64,000 bases of DNA from Nocardioides alpinus (GCF_900112035.1 NZ_FOKC01000003.1:124001-188000); one strand, 5' to 3'. Positions 19,989 through 27,860 are shown, numbered from the stretch's first letter. The notes: generated by a model not told the origin, from the sequence alone. Translations and numbers: made by a program.

Positions 19989-20008
19989 CGTGAGGCACAC
20001 GTCACACC
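19989..20008. promoter_or_regulatory. 20-bp repeated upstream motif, copy 2
   Basis: Exact duplicate of 19072-19091, lying 38 bases upstream of the epimerase ATG at 20047. The GTGA-n8-TCAC symmetry suits a dimeric regulator. Confidence 0.6.
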
Positions 20009-20046
20009 CCCTCGCGCGTCGCGCCACCTTCGGCCACCATGTGCCC

Positions 20047-20502
20047 ATGAGCGCTCCCGAGCCACTCCAGGACGTCCAGCACCTCTTTACCGCGATCGAC
20101 CACGTCGGCATCGCGGTGCCCGACCTCGACGTCGCCATGGCCTTCTACCGCGACATCTACGGCATGCAGGTCCTCCACGAGGAGGTCAACGAGGAGCAGG
20201 GCGTGCGCGAGGCGATGGTCGGGGTGGGCAGCTCCGGGTCGTGCATCCAGCTGCTCGCACCACTCTCCCCCGAGTCGACCATCGCCACGTTCCTCGACCG
20301 CAACGGCCCGGGCATCCAGCAGCTCGCCTTCCGGGTCGAGGACGTCGAGCACGTGGCCGCTGTCCTCCGCGAGCGCGGCCTGCGCCTGCTGTACGACGCC
20401 CCGCGGCGCGGCACCTCCGACAGCCGGGTGAACTTCATCCACCCCAAGGACGCCGGCGGGGTGCTCGTCGAGCTGGTCGAGCCCGCGCGGACGGCGCACT
20501 AG
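20047..20502 (+). CDS. mce: methylmalonyl-CoA epimerase (also acts on ethylmalonyl-CoA)
   Basis: This VOC-fold metalloenzyme interconverts (R)- and (S)-methylmalonyl-CoA; in the ethylmalonyl-CoA pathway the same enzyme epimerises ethylmalonyl-CoA between Ccr and Ecm. The 151-residue product has two babab repeats, metal-ligand motifs IDHVGIAVPD (His), GIQQLAFRVED and the terminal GGVLVELVEP (Glu), and NFIHPKDAGG. ATG 20047 is chosen; GTG 20041 is close. It lies directly upstream of ccr on the same strand, and its upstream region carries the repeated 20-bp motif. The separate ccr promoter suggests the two may be regulated in parallel rather than strictly as one operon. Confidence 0.92.
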   Translation: MSAPEPLQDVQHLFTAIDHVGIAVPDLDVAMAFYRDIYGMQVLHEEVNEEQGVREAMVGVGSSGSCIQLLAPLSPESTIATFLDRNGPGIQQLAFRVEDVEHVAAVLRERGLRLLYDAPRRGTSDSRVNFIHPKDAGGVLVELVEPARTAH

Positions 20503-20503
20503 C

Positions 20504-20518
20504 GACGTACGTCACACC
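20504..20518. promoter_or_regulatory. half-copy of the ACGTCACACC motif upstream of ccr
   Basis: GACGTACGTCACACC shares ACGTCACACC exactly with the two 20-bp motifs and contains the palindrome GACGTACGTC (20504-20513). The GTGAGG half is not conserved. It immediately precedes the likely ccr promoter. Confidence 0.45.
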
Positions 20519-20521
20519 TCG

Positions 20522-20550
20522 TTCCACGCAAGGTTACCCACCGGTATCTT
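20522..20550 (+). promoter_or_regulatory. likely ccr promoter with embedded palindrome
   Basis: A weak -35 (TTCCAC, 20522-20527), 17-base spacer and -10 (TATCTT, 20545-20550) fit a sigma-70-type promoter. Within the spacer and -10, GGTTACCCACCGGTAT (20532-20547) is a TACC-n4-GGTA palindrome similar to GGTTACTGACCAGT upstream of ecm. Confidence 0.45.
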
Positions 20551-20606
20551 GACCCGATCGACCGTCGCGCCACCGCTGCCTCACCCCCTGATTCCAGGAG
20601 ACACCT

Positions 20607-21947
20607 GTGCAGAACATCCTCGAAGCCATCCAGTCCGGCAACGCCACCTCGGAGGACTTCTCCTCCCTCGCGCTGCCCGAGTCCTACCGGGCCGCCTTCG
20701 TGAAGAAGGACGAGGTCGACATGTTCGAGGGCCTCTCCGCCAAGGAGAAGGACCCTCGCAAGTCGATCCACGTCGACGAGGTCCCGCTGCCCGAGCTCGG
20801 CCCGGGCGAGGCGCTCGTGGCGGTGATGGCGAGCGCCATCAACTACAACACCGTGTGGACCTCGATCTTCGAGCCCGTCTCCACCTTCGGCTTCCTCGAG
20901 CGCTACGGCCGCGAGTCCGACCTCGGCAAGCGCCACGACCTGCCCTACCACGTGGTCGGCTCCGACCTGTCCGGCGTCGTGCTGGCCACCGGCCCCGGCG
21001 TGACCAAGTGGCACCCCGGCGACCGGGTCGTCGCGCACTGCCTCTCGGTCGAGCTCGAGGCCCCCGACGGCCACAACGACACGATGCTCGACCCGTCGCA
21101 GCGGATCTGGGGCTTCGAGACCAACTTCGGCGGCCTCGCCGACGTCGCCATGGTCAAGGCCAACCAGCTGATGCCCAAGCCCGAGCACCTGACCTGGGAG
21201 GAGGCCGCCTCCCCCGGCCTCGTCAACTGCACCGCGTACCGCCAGCTCGTCTCCAAGAACGGCGGCGACATGAAGCAGGGCGACAACGTCCTCATCTGGG
21301 GCGCCTCGGGCGGTCTCGGCGGCTTCGCCACGCAGTACGCCCTCAACGGCGGCGCCACCCCCGTGTGCGTCGTCTCCAACGAGGAGAAGGCCGCCATCGC
21401 CCGCAGCATGGGCGCGGAGCTGATCATCAACCGCTCCGAGGAGGGCTACAAGTTCTGGAACGACGAGAACACCCAGCAGGACCCGAAGGAGTGGAAGCGC
21501 TTCGGCGCCCGCATCCGTGAGCTCACGGGCGGCGAGGACATCGACATCGTCTTCGAGCACCCCGGTCGGGAGACCTTCGGCGCCTCGGTGTTCGTCACCC
21601 GCAAGGGCGGCACCATCACCACCTGTGCCTCGACCTCGGGCTACATGCACGAGTACGACAACCGCTACCTGTGGATGAACCTCAAGCGGATCATCTCGAG
21701 CCACTTCGCCAACTACCGCGAGTCGTGGGAGGCCAACCGCCTCATCGCCAAGGGCAAGATCCACCCGACCCTGTCGCGGACCTACACCCTCGACGAGGTC
21801 GGCCAGGCCTCCCTCGACGTCCACCACAACACCCACCAGGGCAAGGTCGGCGTGCTGTGCCTCGCGCCCGAGGAGGGGCTCGGCGTCCTCAACCACGAGA
21901 TGCGCGCCCAGCACGAGACGGCGATCAACCGCTTCCGCGGCGTCTGA
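20607..21947 (+). CDS. ccr: crotonyl-CoA carboxylase/reductase
   Basis: Ccr reductively carboxylates crotonyl-CoA to (2S)-ethylmalonyl-CoA with NADPH, the defining step of the ethylmalonyl-CoA pathway and a source of polyketide extender units. The 446-residue product is a medium-chain reductase with the Rossmann motif WGASGGLGGFATQYA. Residues matching the known CO2 pocket are present: Asn in AINYNTVW, Phe-Glu in GFETNFGG and His in SSHFANYRE. The last favours a true carboxylase over a plain enoyl reductase. GTG 20607 is set by AGGAG at 20596-20600. A strong terminator follows. The epimerase gene is just upstream. Confidence 0.95.
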   Translation: MQNILEAIQSGNATSEDFSSLALPESYRAAFVKKDEVDMFEGLSAKEKDPRKSIHVDEVPLPELGPGEALVAVMASAINYNTVWTSIFEPVSTFGFLERYGRESDLGKRHDLPYHVVGSDLSGVVLATGPGVTKWHPGDRVVAHCLSVELEAPDGHNDTMLDPSQRIWGFETNFGGLADVAMVKANQLMPKPEHLTWEEAASPGLVNCTAYRQLVSKNGGDMKQGDNVLIWGASGGLGGFATQYALNGGATPVCVVSNEEKAAIARSMGAELIINRSEEGYKFWNDENTQQDPKEWKRFGARIRELTGGEDIDIVFEHPGRETFGASVFVTRKGGTITTCASTSGYMHEYDNRYLWMNLKRIISSHFANYRESWEANRLIAKGKIHPTLSRTYTLDEVGQASLDVHHNTHQGKVGVLCLAPEEGLGVLNHEMRAQHETAINRFRGV

Positions 21948-21972
21948 GACACCCACCCCCAGGGATGGCCTC

Positions 21973-22014
21973 CACCCCGGTTCGCGGACTCTCCGCGAGC
22001 CGGGGTGTGTTTGT
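21973..22014 (+). terminator. terminator of ccr
   Basis: CACCCCGGTTCGCGGA (21973-21988) pairs with TCCGCGAGCCGGGGTG (21992-22007), 16 pairs with one G-T wobble and a three-base loop, followed by the T-rich TGTTTGT. It starts 26 bases after the ccr stop. Confidence 0.88.
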
Positions 22015-22077
22015 CCCCGGCCATCGGACAGACTGGCCCCGAACCAGTCCACACGTACCGAGAGAGGGTGCCGCAGC

Positions 22078-23385
22078 ATGAGCCGCGACCAGGGCCTGTC
22101 CATCTTCGACGAGCCGGAGTCCGCCGACAGCGCAGCCGAGGAGACGCAGGTGCTCCCGGTCACCCCGAAGGACGCACCGAAGTCCCCGCCGGCCAGCCAG
22201 GAGCAGGCCGAGGACCCGGGCGAGGCCACCCAGGCCATGCAGCCCGCGCCCAGGCGGACGCCGGAGCAGGCACCGAAGGCCGAGCCGACGCCCGAGCCCG
22301 AGCCGGCTCCCGCAGCCGCGCCGGTCGCGGCCGCTGCCCCCCAGCCCTCACGCCCGTCGCCGGTGATCCCGCCGGCCGCACCCGCGCCTGCCTCCGCCCC
22401 GTTGCCCCTCGTTCGCCGCGGCGGCTACGACAAGGCGGCCGTCGACCAGCGCGTGGGCCAGCTCCAGACCGAGAAGTCCGGCCTGGCCTCCAGCCTCGCG
22501 AGCAGCGAGCAGCGCGTCATCGACCTCGAGGCGGACCTCGAGCGGATGCGCAGCGAGCTGCAGGAGAACGCCAACCCCACCTACGCCGGCCTCGGCGGTC
22601 GCGCCACCTCGATGCTCAAGCTGGCCGAGGACGAGGCCACCGACGTACGCACGGCGAGCCGCCGCGACGCCGACGAGATCCGCACGCAGGCCGAGCGCGA
22701 CGCCCAGAGCATCCGCGCCGACGCGGCCCGCGAGGCCGACGACATGCGCATGGTGCAGCTCAAGGAGCTCGACGAGATGCGGTCGCGACTGACCGCGGAC
22801 GCCGAGACCGAGCGCAACCTCGCCCAGGCGGAGGCCGCCGACATCCTGGCCGCCGCGCGACGCGAGTCCGACCAGCTGCGGCTGGCCGCCCAGCAGGAGA
22901 CCAACGAGCTGCGCGTGACGGCGACGCGCGAGGCCGAGCAGGCCCGCGCCGCCGCCGACCGCGAGGTGCAGGAGGCCCGTCGCACGCTGGCGGTGGAGAA
23001 GGAGCGGCTCGCCCGCGAGGCCACCGAGCACCACAGCAACGCCACGGCGGAGACCCAGCGCCTCGTCACCGAGGCCGAGGAGCGCGCCAACGCCGCCGAG
23101 CAGCGTGCCCGCGAGGCCACGGCGCAGGCCAACACCCACCGCCAGCAGGCCCAGGCCGAGGCCGAGGGGCTGCTGAGCCGGGCCCGCCGCGAGGCCGAGC
23201 AGGTCGTCGCCTCGGCGCGGTCCCAGGCGGACTCCATCGGCACCACCCGGGTCGCCGAGGCCGAGCGCGAGCTCGCCAACATCCAGGCCGAGATCGAGCG
23301 CGTGACGAAGCGTCGCGACGCGATCACCGCCCAGCTGGGGGCCCTGCGCGACGTCGTCGCCGGGTTCGACAAGGACGAGTCCTGA
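22078..23385 (+). CDS. DivIVA/FilP-like coiled-coil cytoskeletal protein
   Basis: The 435-residue product has a Pro/Ala/Glu-rich disordered N-terminus (about residues 1-115), a conserved GGYDKAAVDQRVGQLQ start of coiled coil, a short NPTYAGLGGRATSML segment, then ~250 residues of charged heptad coiled coil rich in Ala, Glu and Arg. This resembles the DivIVA/Scy/FilP class of actinobacterial coiled-coil proteins that scaffold polar growth and the envelope. No enzymatic motif is present. ATG 22078 has an upstream GAGAGGGTG ribosome site. Its stop abuts the permease gene, suggesting co-expression. The exact class member is not resolved. Confidence 0.72.
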   Translation: MSRDQGLSIFDEPESADSAAEETQVLPVTPKDAPKSPPASQEQAEDPGEATQAMQPAPRRTPEQAPKAEPTPEPEPAPAAAPVAAAAPQPSRPSPVIPPAAPAPASAPLPLVRRGGYDKAAVDQRVGQLQTEKSGLASSLASSEQRVIDLEADLERMRSELQENANPTYAGLGGRATSMLKLAEDEATDVRTASRRDADEIRTQAERDAQSIRADAAREADDMRMVQLKELDEMRSRLTADAETERNLAQAEAADILAAARRESDQLRLAAQQETNELRVTATREAEQARAAADREVQEARRTLAVEKERLAREATEHHSNATAETQRLVTEAEERANAAEQRAREATAQANTHRQQAQAEAEGLLSRARREAEQVVASARSQADSIGTTRVAEAERELANIQAEIERVTKRRDAITAQLGALRDVVAGFDKDES

Positions 23386-23432
23386 GCTGGCGCACCCGGC
23401 TCCGGGAGGCCCTGTCCTCCCCGGACGCCGAG

Positions 23433-24662
23433 GTGGAGCCCGAGGTCCTCGAGCAGGTCGTCGACCAGGTCAGCGAGGACGCCGACCGCGCCGAGGCCGC
23501 GGCCGAGTCCGCCGAGGAGTCGGCCAGGTCGGCCGCCGAGATCGCCGAGCACATCGACGACTCCACGGACCTGGTGGTCGACGAGGCGAGTCCCGCGCCC
23601 TACGTCCCCGCCGAGCCGGCTCCGCACCCGACGCTGCTGCGGCACACGCCCTTCAACATCGGCTTCTTCGGTGCGCTGGGCGCCCTCGTCGCCATCTTCT
23701 TGTCCCAGCAGCTGCTCAGCATCTCCTCGGTCCTGATCCTGCTGGTGATGTCGATGTTCCTCGCGATCGGGCTCAACCCTGTCGTGGAGTTCTTCATGCG
23801 CCGCGGCATGCGGCGCGGCCTGTCGGTCCTGCTCGTGCTCGTCGTGGTGATCGGGGTGCTGGCGCTCTTCGTGGTCGCGATCGCCCCCGTCATCAGCGAG
23901 CAGATCGCCCTGATCACGCGCAACGCGCCCGGCTGGCTCGACGACCTGCAGAGCAACCGTCAGGTCCAGAAGCTCGACGACCAGTACGACATCATCGCCA
24001 AGGCCCGCGACTACATCCAGAACGGCGACTTCGGCCAGAAGGTGTTCGGCGGCGCCCTCGGCGTCGGCCTCAAGGTGCTGTCCGCGGTGGCCAACAGCTT
24101 CATCGTGATCGTCCTGATGATCTACTTCCTGGCCTCACTGCCCAGCATCAAGCACGCCGGCTACTCCCTCGCGCCGGCCTCCAAGCGGCCCCGCGTGAGC
24201 GAGCTCGGCGACAAGATCATCCGCTCGACCGGCGCCTACGTCGCCGGCGCGTTCCTCGTGGCCATGTGTGCGGGCGTGAGCACGCTGGTCTTCTCGTTCG
24301 TCGTCGGGCTCGGTGACTACGCCTTCGCCCTGGCCTTCGTCGTGGGCCTGTTCTCGCTCATCCCGGTCGTGGGCGCCTTCGTGTCCGGCGCTCTGATGAC
24401 CCTGCTGGCCCTGACGGTCTCGCCGACGGTCGCCCTGGTGGCGCTGGTCTACTACATCGCCTACCAGCAGGTGGAGTCCTACTTCATCTACCCGCGGATC
24501 ATGAAGAAGTCGGTGGACATCCCGGGCTCGGTGACCGTGGTCGCCGCGCTCGTGGGTGGCTCGCTGCTGGGCATCATCGGTGCCCTGCTGGCCGTGCCGG
24601 TGGCGGCGGCGCTGCTGCTGCTGCACCGCGAGGTCTTCCTCAAGCGGCAGGACTCTCGCTGA
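23433..24662 (+). CDS. AI-2E family transporter (UPF0118/PerM-like permease)
   Basis: The product (409 residues from GTG 23433) has an acidic cytoplasmic N-terminus with an Ala/Glu helix and about eight membrane helices, with family landmarks FLAIGLNPVVEFFMRRGMRR, the soluble helix around NAPGWLDDLQ and ALLAVPVAAALLLLHREV. The family includes AI-2 exporters and Na+/H+ antiporter-like proteins; the substrate here is unknown. Seventeen further in-frame codons upstream (from 23382) are fully GC-rich at the third position and begin with CTG overlapping the previous stop (CTGA), six bases after AAGGA, so a coupled CTG start is possible. The 3' end overlaps the convergent EamA gene by 23 bases. Confidence 0.87.
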   Translation: MEPEVLEQVVDQVSEDADRAEAAAESAEESARSAAEIAEHIDDSTDLVVDEASPAPYVPAEPAPHPTLLRHTPFNIGFFGALGALVAIFLSQQLLSISSVLILLVMSMFLAIGLNPVVEFFMRRGMRRGLSVLLVLVVVIGVLALFVVAIAPVISEQIALITRNAPGWLDDLQSNRQVQKLDDQYDIIAKARDYIQNGDFGQKVFGGALGVGLKVLSAVANSFIVIVLMIYFLASLPSIKHAGYSLAPASKRPRVSELGDKIIRSTGAYVAGAFLVAMCAGVSTLVFSFVVGLGDYAFALAFVVGLFSLIPVVGAFVSGALMTLLALTVSPTVALVALVYYIAYQQVESYFIYPRIMKKSVDIPGSVTVVAALVGGSLLGIIGALLAVPVAAALLLLHREVFLKRQDSR

Positions 24663-25635
24663 GCGTCTCGGGCTCCGGCTCCGGGAGGGGCTCGACCACC
24701 AGTGGCGCGCGTCCCTCCCCCAGCTTGACCACGACGACTCCGGCGAGCACCAGGAGGCCGCCGGTCATCTGCACGGGGCGCGGCAGCTCGCCCAGCAGCA
24801 GCCAGGCGAAGATCACCGCCGCCAGCACCTCGCCGAGCGCGACGAAGGACGCCAGCCGGCTGCCGAGTCGTCGCCCGGCCTCGATGCCGGTGACGTAGGC
24901 GAAGGCTGCGGTGACCAGGCCGAGGGCCAGGACGGGCAGCCACCACGGGACGGAGTGGCCGTCGTAGACGGCGGGGGCGGTCGAGCCACGGAACGGGAGC
25001 ACGCCGACCGCGCCGGCGGTGCCGAGCACCACGCTGGCGACCAGCAGGCCGCCGGCGGCCAGGCTGATGCCCGGCAGGCCGTTGCCCTCGTCGGCGGAGA
25101 TCACGAAGTAGGACGCAGCGCCGACCATCGCGCCGAGCGCCCAGAGGACGCCGACCGTGCTCAGCTCGGCGCCCGAGATCACGTCGAGCACCAGCACCAG
25201 GCCGGACGCGGCGATGGCCGCCCCCAGGACGGTCAGCCCGGAGGGCCGGTGGCCGTGGCGCAGCCACAGCCAGAGCACCACCGCGACGGGAGCGGTGTAC
25301 TCGAGGAGCAGCGCGACGCTGACCTGCATGTAGGTGACGGCGTAGAAGTAGCAGAGCTGCGCCCCGGCCACGGCCGAGATGCCGTAGACCGTGACGAGGC
25401 CGGCGTTGTCGCGGAGCAGGTGCCACCGACCGCGCACCGCCAGCAGGCCCGGCACGATCAGCACGGTCGCGGCGATGACGGTGCGCACGGTCACCGCCGC
25501 GCCGGCGCTCCACCCGGTGTCGAGGAGTCCGCGCGCCAGCACCCCGGACAGGCCGAAGCTGGTGGCGGACGCAAGGGCGAGCAGCAGACCGGTGGTCGTC
25601 CGCGACGATCTGCTGTCATGCGTCAAAGCCGTCAC
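24640..25635 (-). CDS. EamA/RhaT family drug-metabolite transporter
   Basis: The protein has ten hydrophobic helices in two EamA repeats (about residues 15-140 and 160-300): LALASATSFGLSGVLARGLL opens the first, LVTAAFAYVTGIEAGRRLGS lies in the second. Family members export amino acids or metabolites. It is divergent from a CGNR-type regulator with a 38-base gap, a pairing that suggests control by that regulator. The ATG at 25641 lies only one base after the -10 box, upstream of where transcription should begin, so GTG 25635 (331 residues, leaderless) is preferred. The C-terminus is a Pro/Glu-rich cytoplasmic tail. Confidence 0.88.
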   Translation of the reverse strand: MTALTHDSRSSRTTTGLLLALASATSFGLSGVLARGLLDTGWSAGAAVTVRTVIAATVLIVPGLLAVRGRWHLLRDNAGLVTVYGISAVAGAQLCYFYAVTYMQVSVALLLEYTAPVAVVLWLWLRHGHRPSGLTVLGAAIAASGLVLVLDVISGAELSTVGVLWALGAMVGAASYFVISADEGNGLPGISLAAGGLLVASVVLGTAGAVGVLPFRGSTAPAVYDGHSVPWWLPVLALGLVTAAFAYVTGIEAGRRLGSRLASFVALGEVLAAVIFAWLLLGELPRPVQMTGGLLVLAGVVVVKLGEGRAPLVVEPLPEPEPETLSESPAA

Positions 25636-25639
25636 GGTC

Positions 25640-25672
25640 ATGACACTATGGCGCGGTCGTGTAATGTGTCAA
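25640..25672. promoter_or_regulatory. overlapping divergent promoters of eamA-like and CGNR genes
   Basis: Minus strand: -35 TTGACA (25672-25667), 18-base spacer, -10 TAGTGT (25648-25643), seven bases to GTG 25635. Plus strand: -35 ATGACA (25640-25645), 16-base spacer, -10 TAATGT (25662-25667), six bases to GTG 25674. The two promoters lie over each other, and TGACAC (25641-25646) / GTGTCA (25666-25671) form an inverted repeat. Confidence 0.65.
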
Positions 25673-25673
25673 T

Positions 25674-26210
25674 GTGCTTTTCACGGATGACACGGACGCG
25701 GCGCTGCAGGCCGCTGTCGCGCTGGTGAACTCGACCGACGCCCCCGGCGACCCCCTCGGCACGGTCGAGGACCTCTCCGCCTTCCTCACCGCCTGGACCT
25801 ACACCGGGCGCCACGACGCCACCCCCGCCGAGCTCCAGGCCCTCCGGCGCCTGCGCCCCGCGCTCAAGGACCTGCTGCTCGCCGAGCGCGACGAGGCGGC
25901 CGGCATCGTCAACACGATGCTCGCGCGCGCCAGGGCGCTCCCCCAGCTCCAGCGGCACGACCAGTGGGACTGGCACGTGCACGCGGTCGACCCCGACCAC
26001 CCGCTCGACGAGCGGGTGGTCGTCGAGACGGCCATGGCGATGATCGACGTGATCCGCGCCGACGAGATGTCGCGGCTGGCCCGCTGCGCGGCCGACGACT
26101 GCGACGACGTCGTGCTCGACCTCTCGCGCAACCGGTCGCGCCGCTACTGCTCGACCACGTGCGGCAACCGCGAGGCCGTGGCGGCCTACCGCGCCCGCCA
26201 GAAGGCCTGA
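25674..26210 (+). CDS. CGNR zinc finger (ABATE-domain) transcriptional regulator
   Basis: The 178-residue protein has an N-terminal stress-responsive ABATE-type domain (about residues 1-130; LQAAVALVNSTDAP, TPAELQALRRLRPAL) and a C-terminal CGNR zinc finger with four Cys (ARCAADDCDDVVLDLSRNRS then YCSTTCGNREAVAAYR). Such proteins are presumed DNA-binding regulators, often beside a transporter gene. GTG 25674 follows the -10 box by six bases, so the mRNA is probably leaderless. It likely regulates the divergent EamA transporter and itself through the shared promoter region. The ligand is unknown. Confidence 0.87.
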   Translation: MLFTDDTDAALQAAVALVNSTDAPGDPLGTVEDLSAFLTAWTYTGRHDATPAELQALRRLRPALKDLLLAERDEAAGIVNTMLARARALPQLQRHDQWDWHVHAVDPDHPLDERVVVETAMAMIDVIRADEMSRLARCAADDCDDVVLDLSRNRSRRYCSTTCGNREAVAAYRARQKA

Positions 26211-26222
26211 GTCAGGCTCGCC

Positions 26223-26999
26223 TCACGCGAGGAAGCGGCGCAGCACCTCGAGGAAGATCTCCGGCTGCTCGGAGTGCACCCAGTGCCCGGCGCCCTTGAT
26301 CAGCACCCTCCGGTTGCGCGGGAACCGTCGGTCCATCTCCGCGGAGTGCTCGTCGTCGATGTAGTCCGAGCTCGCCCCGCCGACCCACAGCACCGGACCG
26401 TCGTACGACGCCTCGCCCAGGCGCTCGGCCGGCCAGCCGGTGAGCCCGTCCATGGACGCCCCGAGCAGGTCGAGGTTGAGCTGCCAGTGCCACCCGTCGT
26501 CAGCGCGGCGCAGGTTCTGCAGGAGGAAGCTGCGCACGACCGGGTTGGGCACCGCCTCACGCAGGGCCTCGTCGGCCTGGCCGCGGGTCTGCAGGGCCGC
26601 GAGGTCGAGCGCGCGCATGGTGTCGATGTAGCCGACGAACTCGCGACCGCTCGGGTAGGCCACGGGAGCGACGTCGACCACGACGAGGCGCTCGACCAGC
26701 TCGGGGTGGCGCAGGGCCAGGCACATCGCGATCTTGCCGCCCATGGAGTGCCCGACGAGGACCACGGGCCCGTGACCGCGGAGCTCGTCGGCGACCAGGT
26801 CGGCCAGCTCGACGTAGTCGAAGGACTCCGTCCACGGCGAGCGGCCGTGGTTGGGCATGTCGAGCAGCAGGACCCGGTGGACGGCGCTGAGCGCCTTGGC
26901 GACCTGCGTCCAGTTCCTGCCCTGGCCGAAGAGCCCGTGGCAGAAGGCGATCGTCGCCCCGGCGTGGTCGTCGCCGAGGACCGTGGTGTGCAGGCCCAC
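26223..26999 (-). CDS. alpha/beta hydrolase (YbfF-like esterase)
   Basis: The 258-residue protein is a compact alpha/beta hydrolase: oxyanion region AFCHGLFGQGRNWTQ, LLLDMPNHGRSPW, nucleophile Ser in GHSMGGKIAM (residues ~92-101), acid Asp in VLWVGGASSDYI and catalytic His in GAGHWVHSEQP near the C-terminus. The pattern matches YbfF-type acyl-CoA or ester hydrolases; substrate unknown. GTG 26999 is two bases after the stop of the upstream gene, so the two are co-transcribed from the promoter at 27770-27775. No signal peptide, so cytosolic. Confidence 0.87.
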   Translation of the reverse strand: MGLHTTVLGDDHAGATIAFCHGLFGQGRNWTQVAKALSAVHRVLLLDMPNHGRSPWTESFDYVELADLVADELRGHGPVVLVGHSMGGKIAMCLALRHPELVERLVVVDVAPVAYPSGREFVGYIDTMRALDLAALQTRGQADEALREAVPNPVVRSFLLQNLRRADDGWHWQLNLDLLGASMDGLTGWPAERLGEASYDGPVLWVGGASSDYIDDEHSAEMDRRFPRNRRVLIKGAGHWVHSEQPEIFLEVLRRFLA

Positions 27000-27001
27000 G
27001 G

Positions 27002-27763
27002 CTAGAAGTCGAAGCCGTCGAACAGGTCGCCGATGCCGTCGCCGATCCCGCCGAACATGTCGCCGAGGCCTTCACCGAGGGCGCCGATGCCGTCTCCGAG
27101 CCCGTCGAAGCCGCCGCTGAAGAGCATGCCCATGAACATCCACTCCATCGGGCCGAAGTTGCCGAAGTACCCCTGGGCGTAGGGCTGGTAGGCGCGACCG
27201 CCCTGCCAGTAGGGCACCCGCCGGGAGCCGACCATGACCTTGCGGATGTCGGGCTCGGCGCCGGCGCGCACGCGCTCTGCGTCGAGGGCGCAGGCGGGCA
27301 CGTCCCGCTGGGCGCCGCCCGGCGGCACCCACGGGACGTCGGCGACCGACATCCCGTGCCGCGGGTCGAAGAAGCAGGGTGGGCGGCGCTGCGGGAGCGG
27401 CTCCCCGGCCACCCGCGCACGCACGCACGCCATCGCGTAGCGGCCGTCCTCGAGGATCTCGGTGACGTGGCGTACGTCGTCGGGGCGGGTCAGCGCGGCG
27501 GCGGCCGTCTTGGCGGACTCGTAGGCGTCGAGGGCACGCTGGTAGTCGGCGTTGGCTCCCGGGTCGAGCTGCTCGCCGGCCAGGTCGATGTCGAGGTCCT
27601 GCAGCTCCACGCCGAGGGCGGTGACGTCCTCCTCGGCGAGCCGCTTAACCGGCGCCACCGCGGCCTCGGCCTTGGCCAGCTCGCGCTTCTTGCCCGTCTT
27701 GCCCGCGCTCACCGCGACCGCGACGAGACCGCCGAGGACGACCAGCACGAGGACGAGTTCCAT
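27002..27763 (-). CDS. membrane-anchored conserved hypothetical protein
   Basis: The ~253-residue protein starts with one membrane helix (ELVLVLVVLGGLVAVAVSA) and a charged helical region, then a middle domain with paired Cys (YAMACVRARVAGE; RRPPCFFDPRHGMS; VPACALDAERVR) and a Tyr/Gly-rich stretch (YWQGGRAYQPYAQGYFGNFG). It ends in a Gly-rich amphipathic tail with repeated GDGIG. The FFDPRHG segment recalls a soluble domain in other actinobacterial membrane proteins, but I cannot name it. ATG 27763 is exactly six bases after TAGGCT, favouring it over GTG 27769. First gene of an operon with the hydrolase. Function unknown. Confidence 0.72.
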   Translation of the reverse strand: MELVLVLVVLGGLVAVAVSAGKTGKKRELAKAEAAVAPVKRLAEEDVTALGVELQDLDIDLAGEQLDPGANADYQRALDAYESAKTAAAALTRPDDVRHVTEILEDGRYAMACVRARVAGEPLPQRRPPCFFDPRHGMSVADVPWVPPGGAQRDVPACALDAERVRAGAEPDIRKVMVGSRRVPYWQGGRAYQPYAQGYFGNFGPMEWMFMGMLFSGGFDGLGDGIGALGEGLGDMFGGIGDGIGDLFDGFDF

Positions 27764-27769
27764 GGCCAC

Positions 27770-27775
27770 AGCCTA
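27770..27775 (-). promoter_or_regulatory. -10 box of the two-gene hydrolase operon (leaderless)
   Basis: TAGGCT on the minus strand, six bases, then ATG 27763. Confidence 0.55.
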
Positions 27776-27818
27776 TCGAGCGGCGGCAAGGTCCCGGAGC
27801 CGGTGCGGGCGCACTCCC

Positions 27819-27860
27819 GAGCAGGCCGTACGTCGACCCCCGACGACGTACGGCCTGCTC
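27819..27860. repeat. perfect 17-bp inverted repeat between divergent promoters
   Basis: GAGCAGGCCGTACGTCG (27819-27835) and CGACGTACGGCCTGCTC (27844-27860) are perfect arms around eight bases. It lies in the 238-base divergent region between 27763 and 28002, about 45 bases upstream of one -10 box and 130 upstream of the other. It ends neither transcript, so it is not an ordinary terminator of these genes. Confidence 0.7.

Noticed and set aside
27819..27860. Terminator for the LuxR or hydrolase operon
   Set aside because: The hairpin lies upstream of both divergent genes, so it cannot end either transcript.
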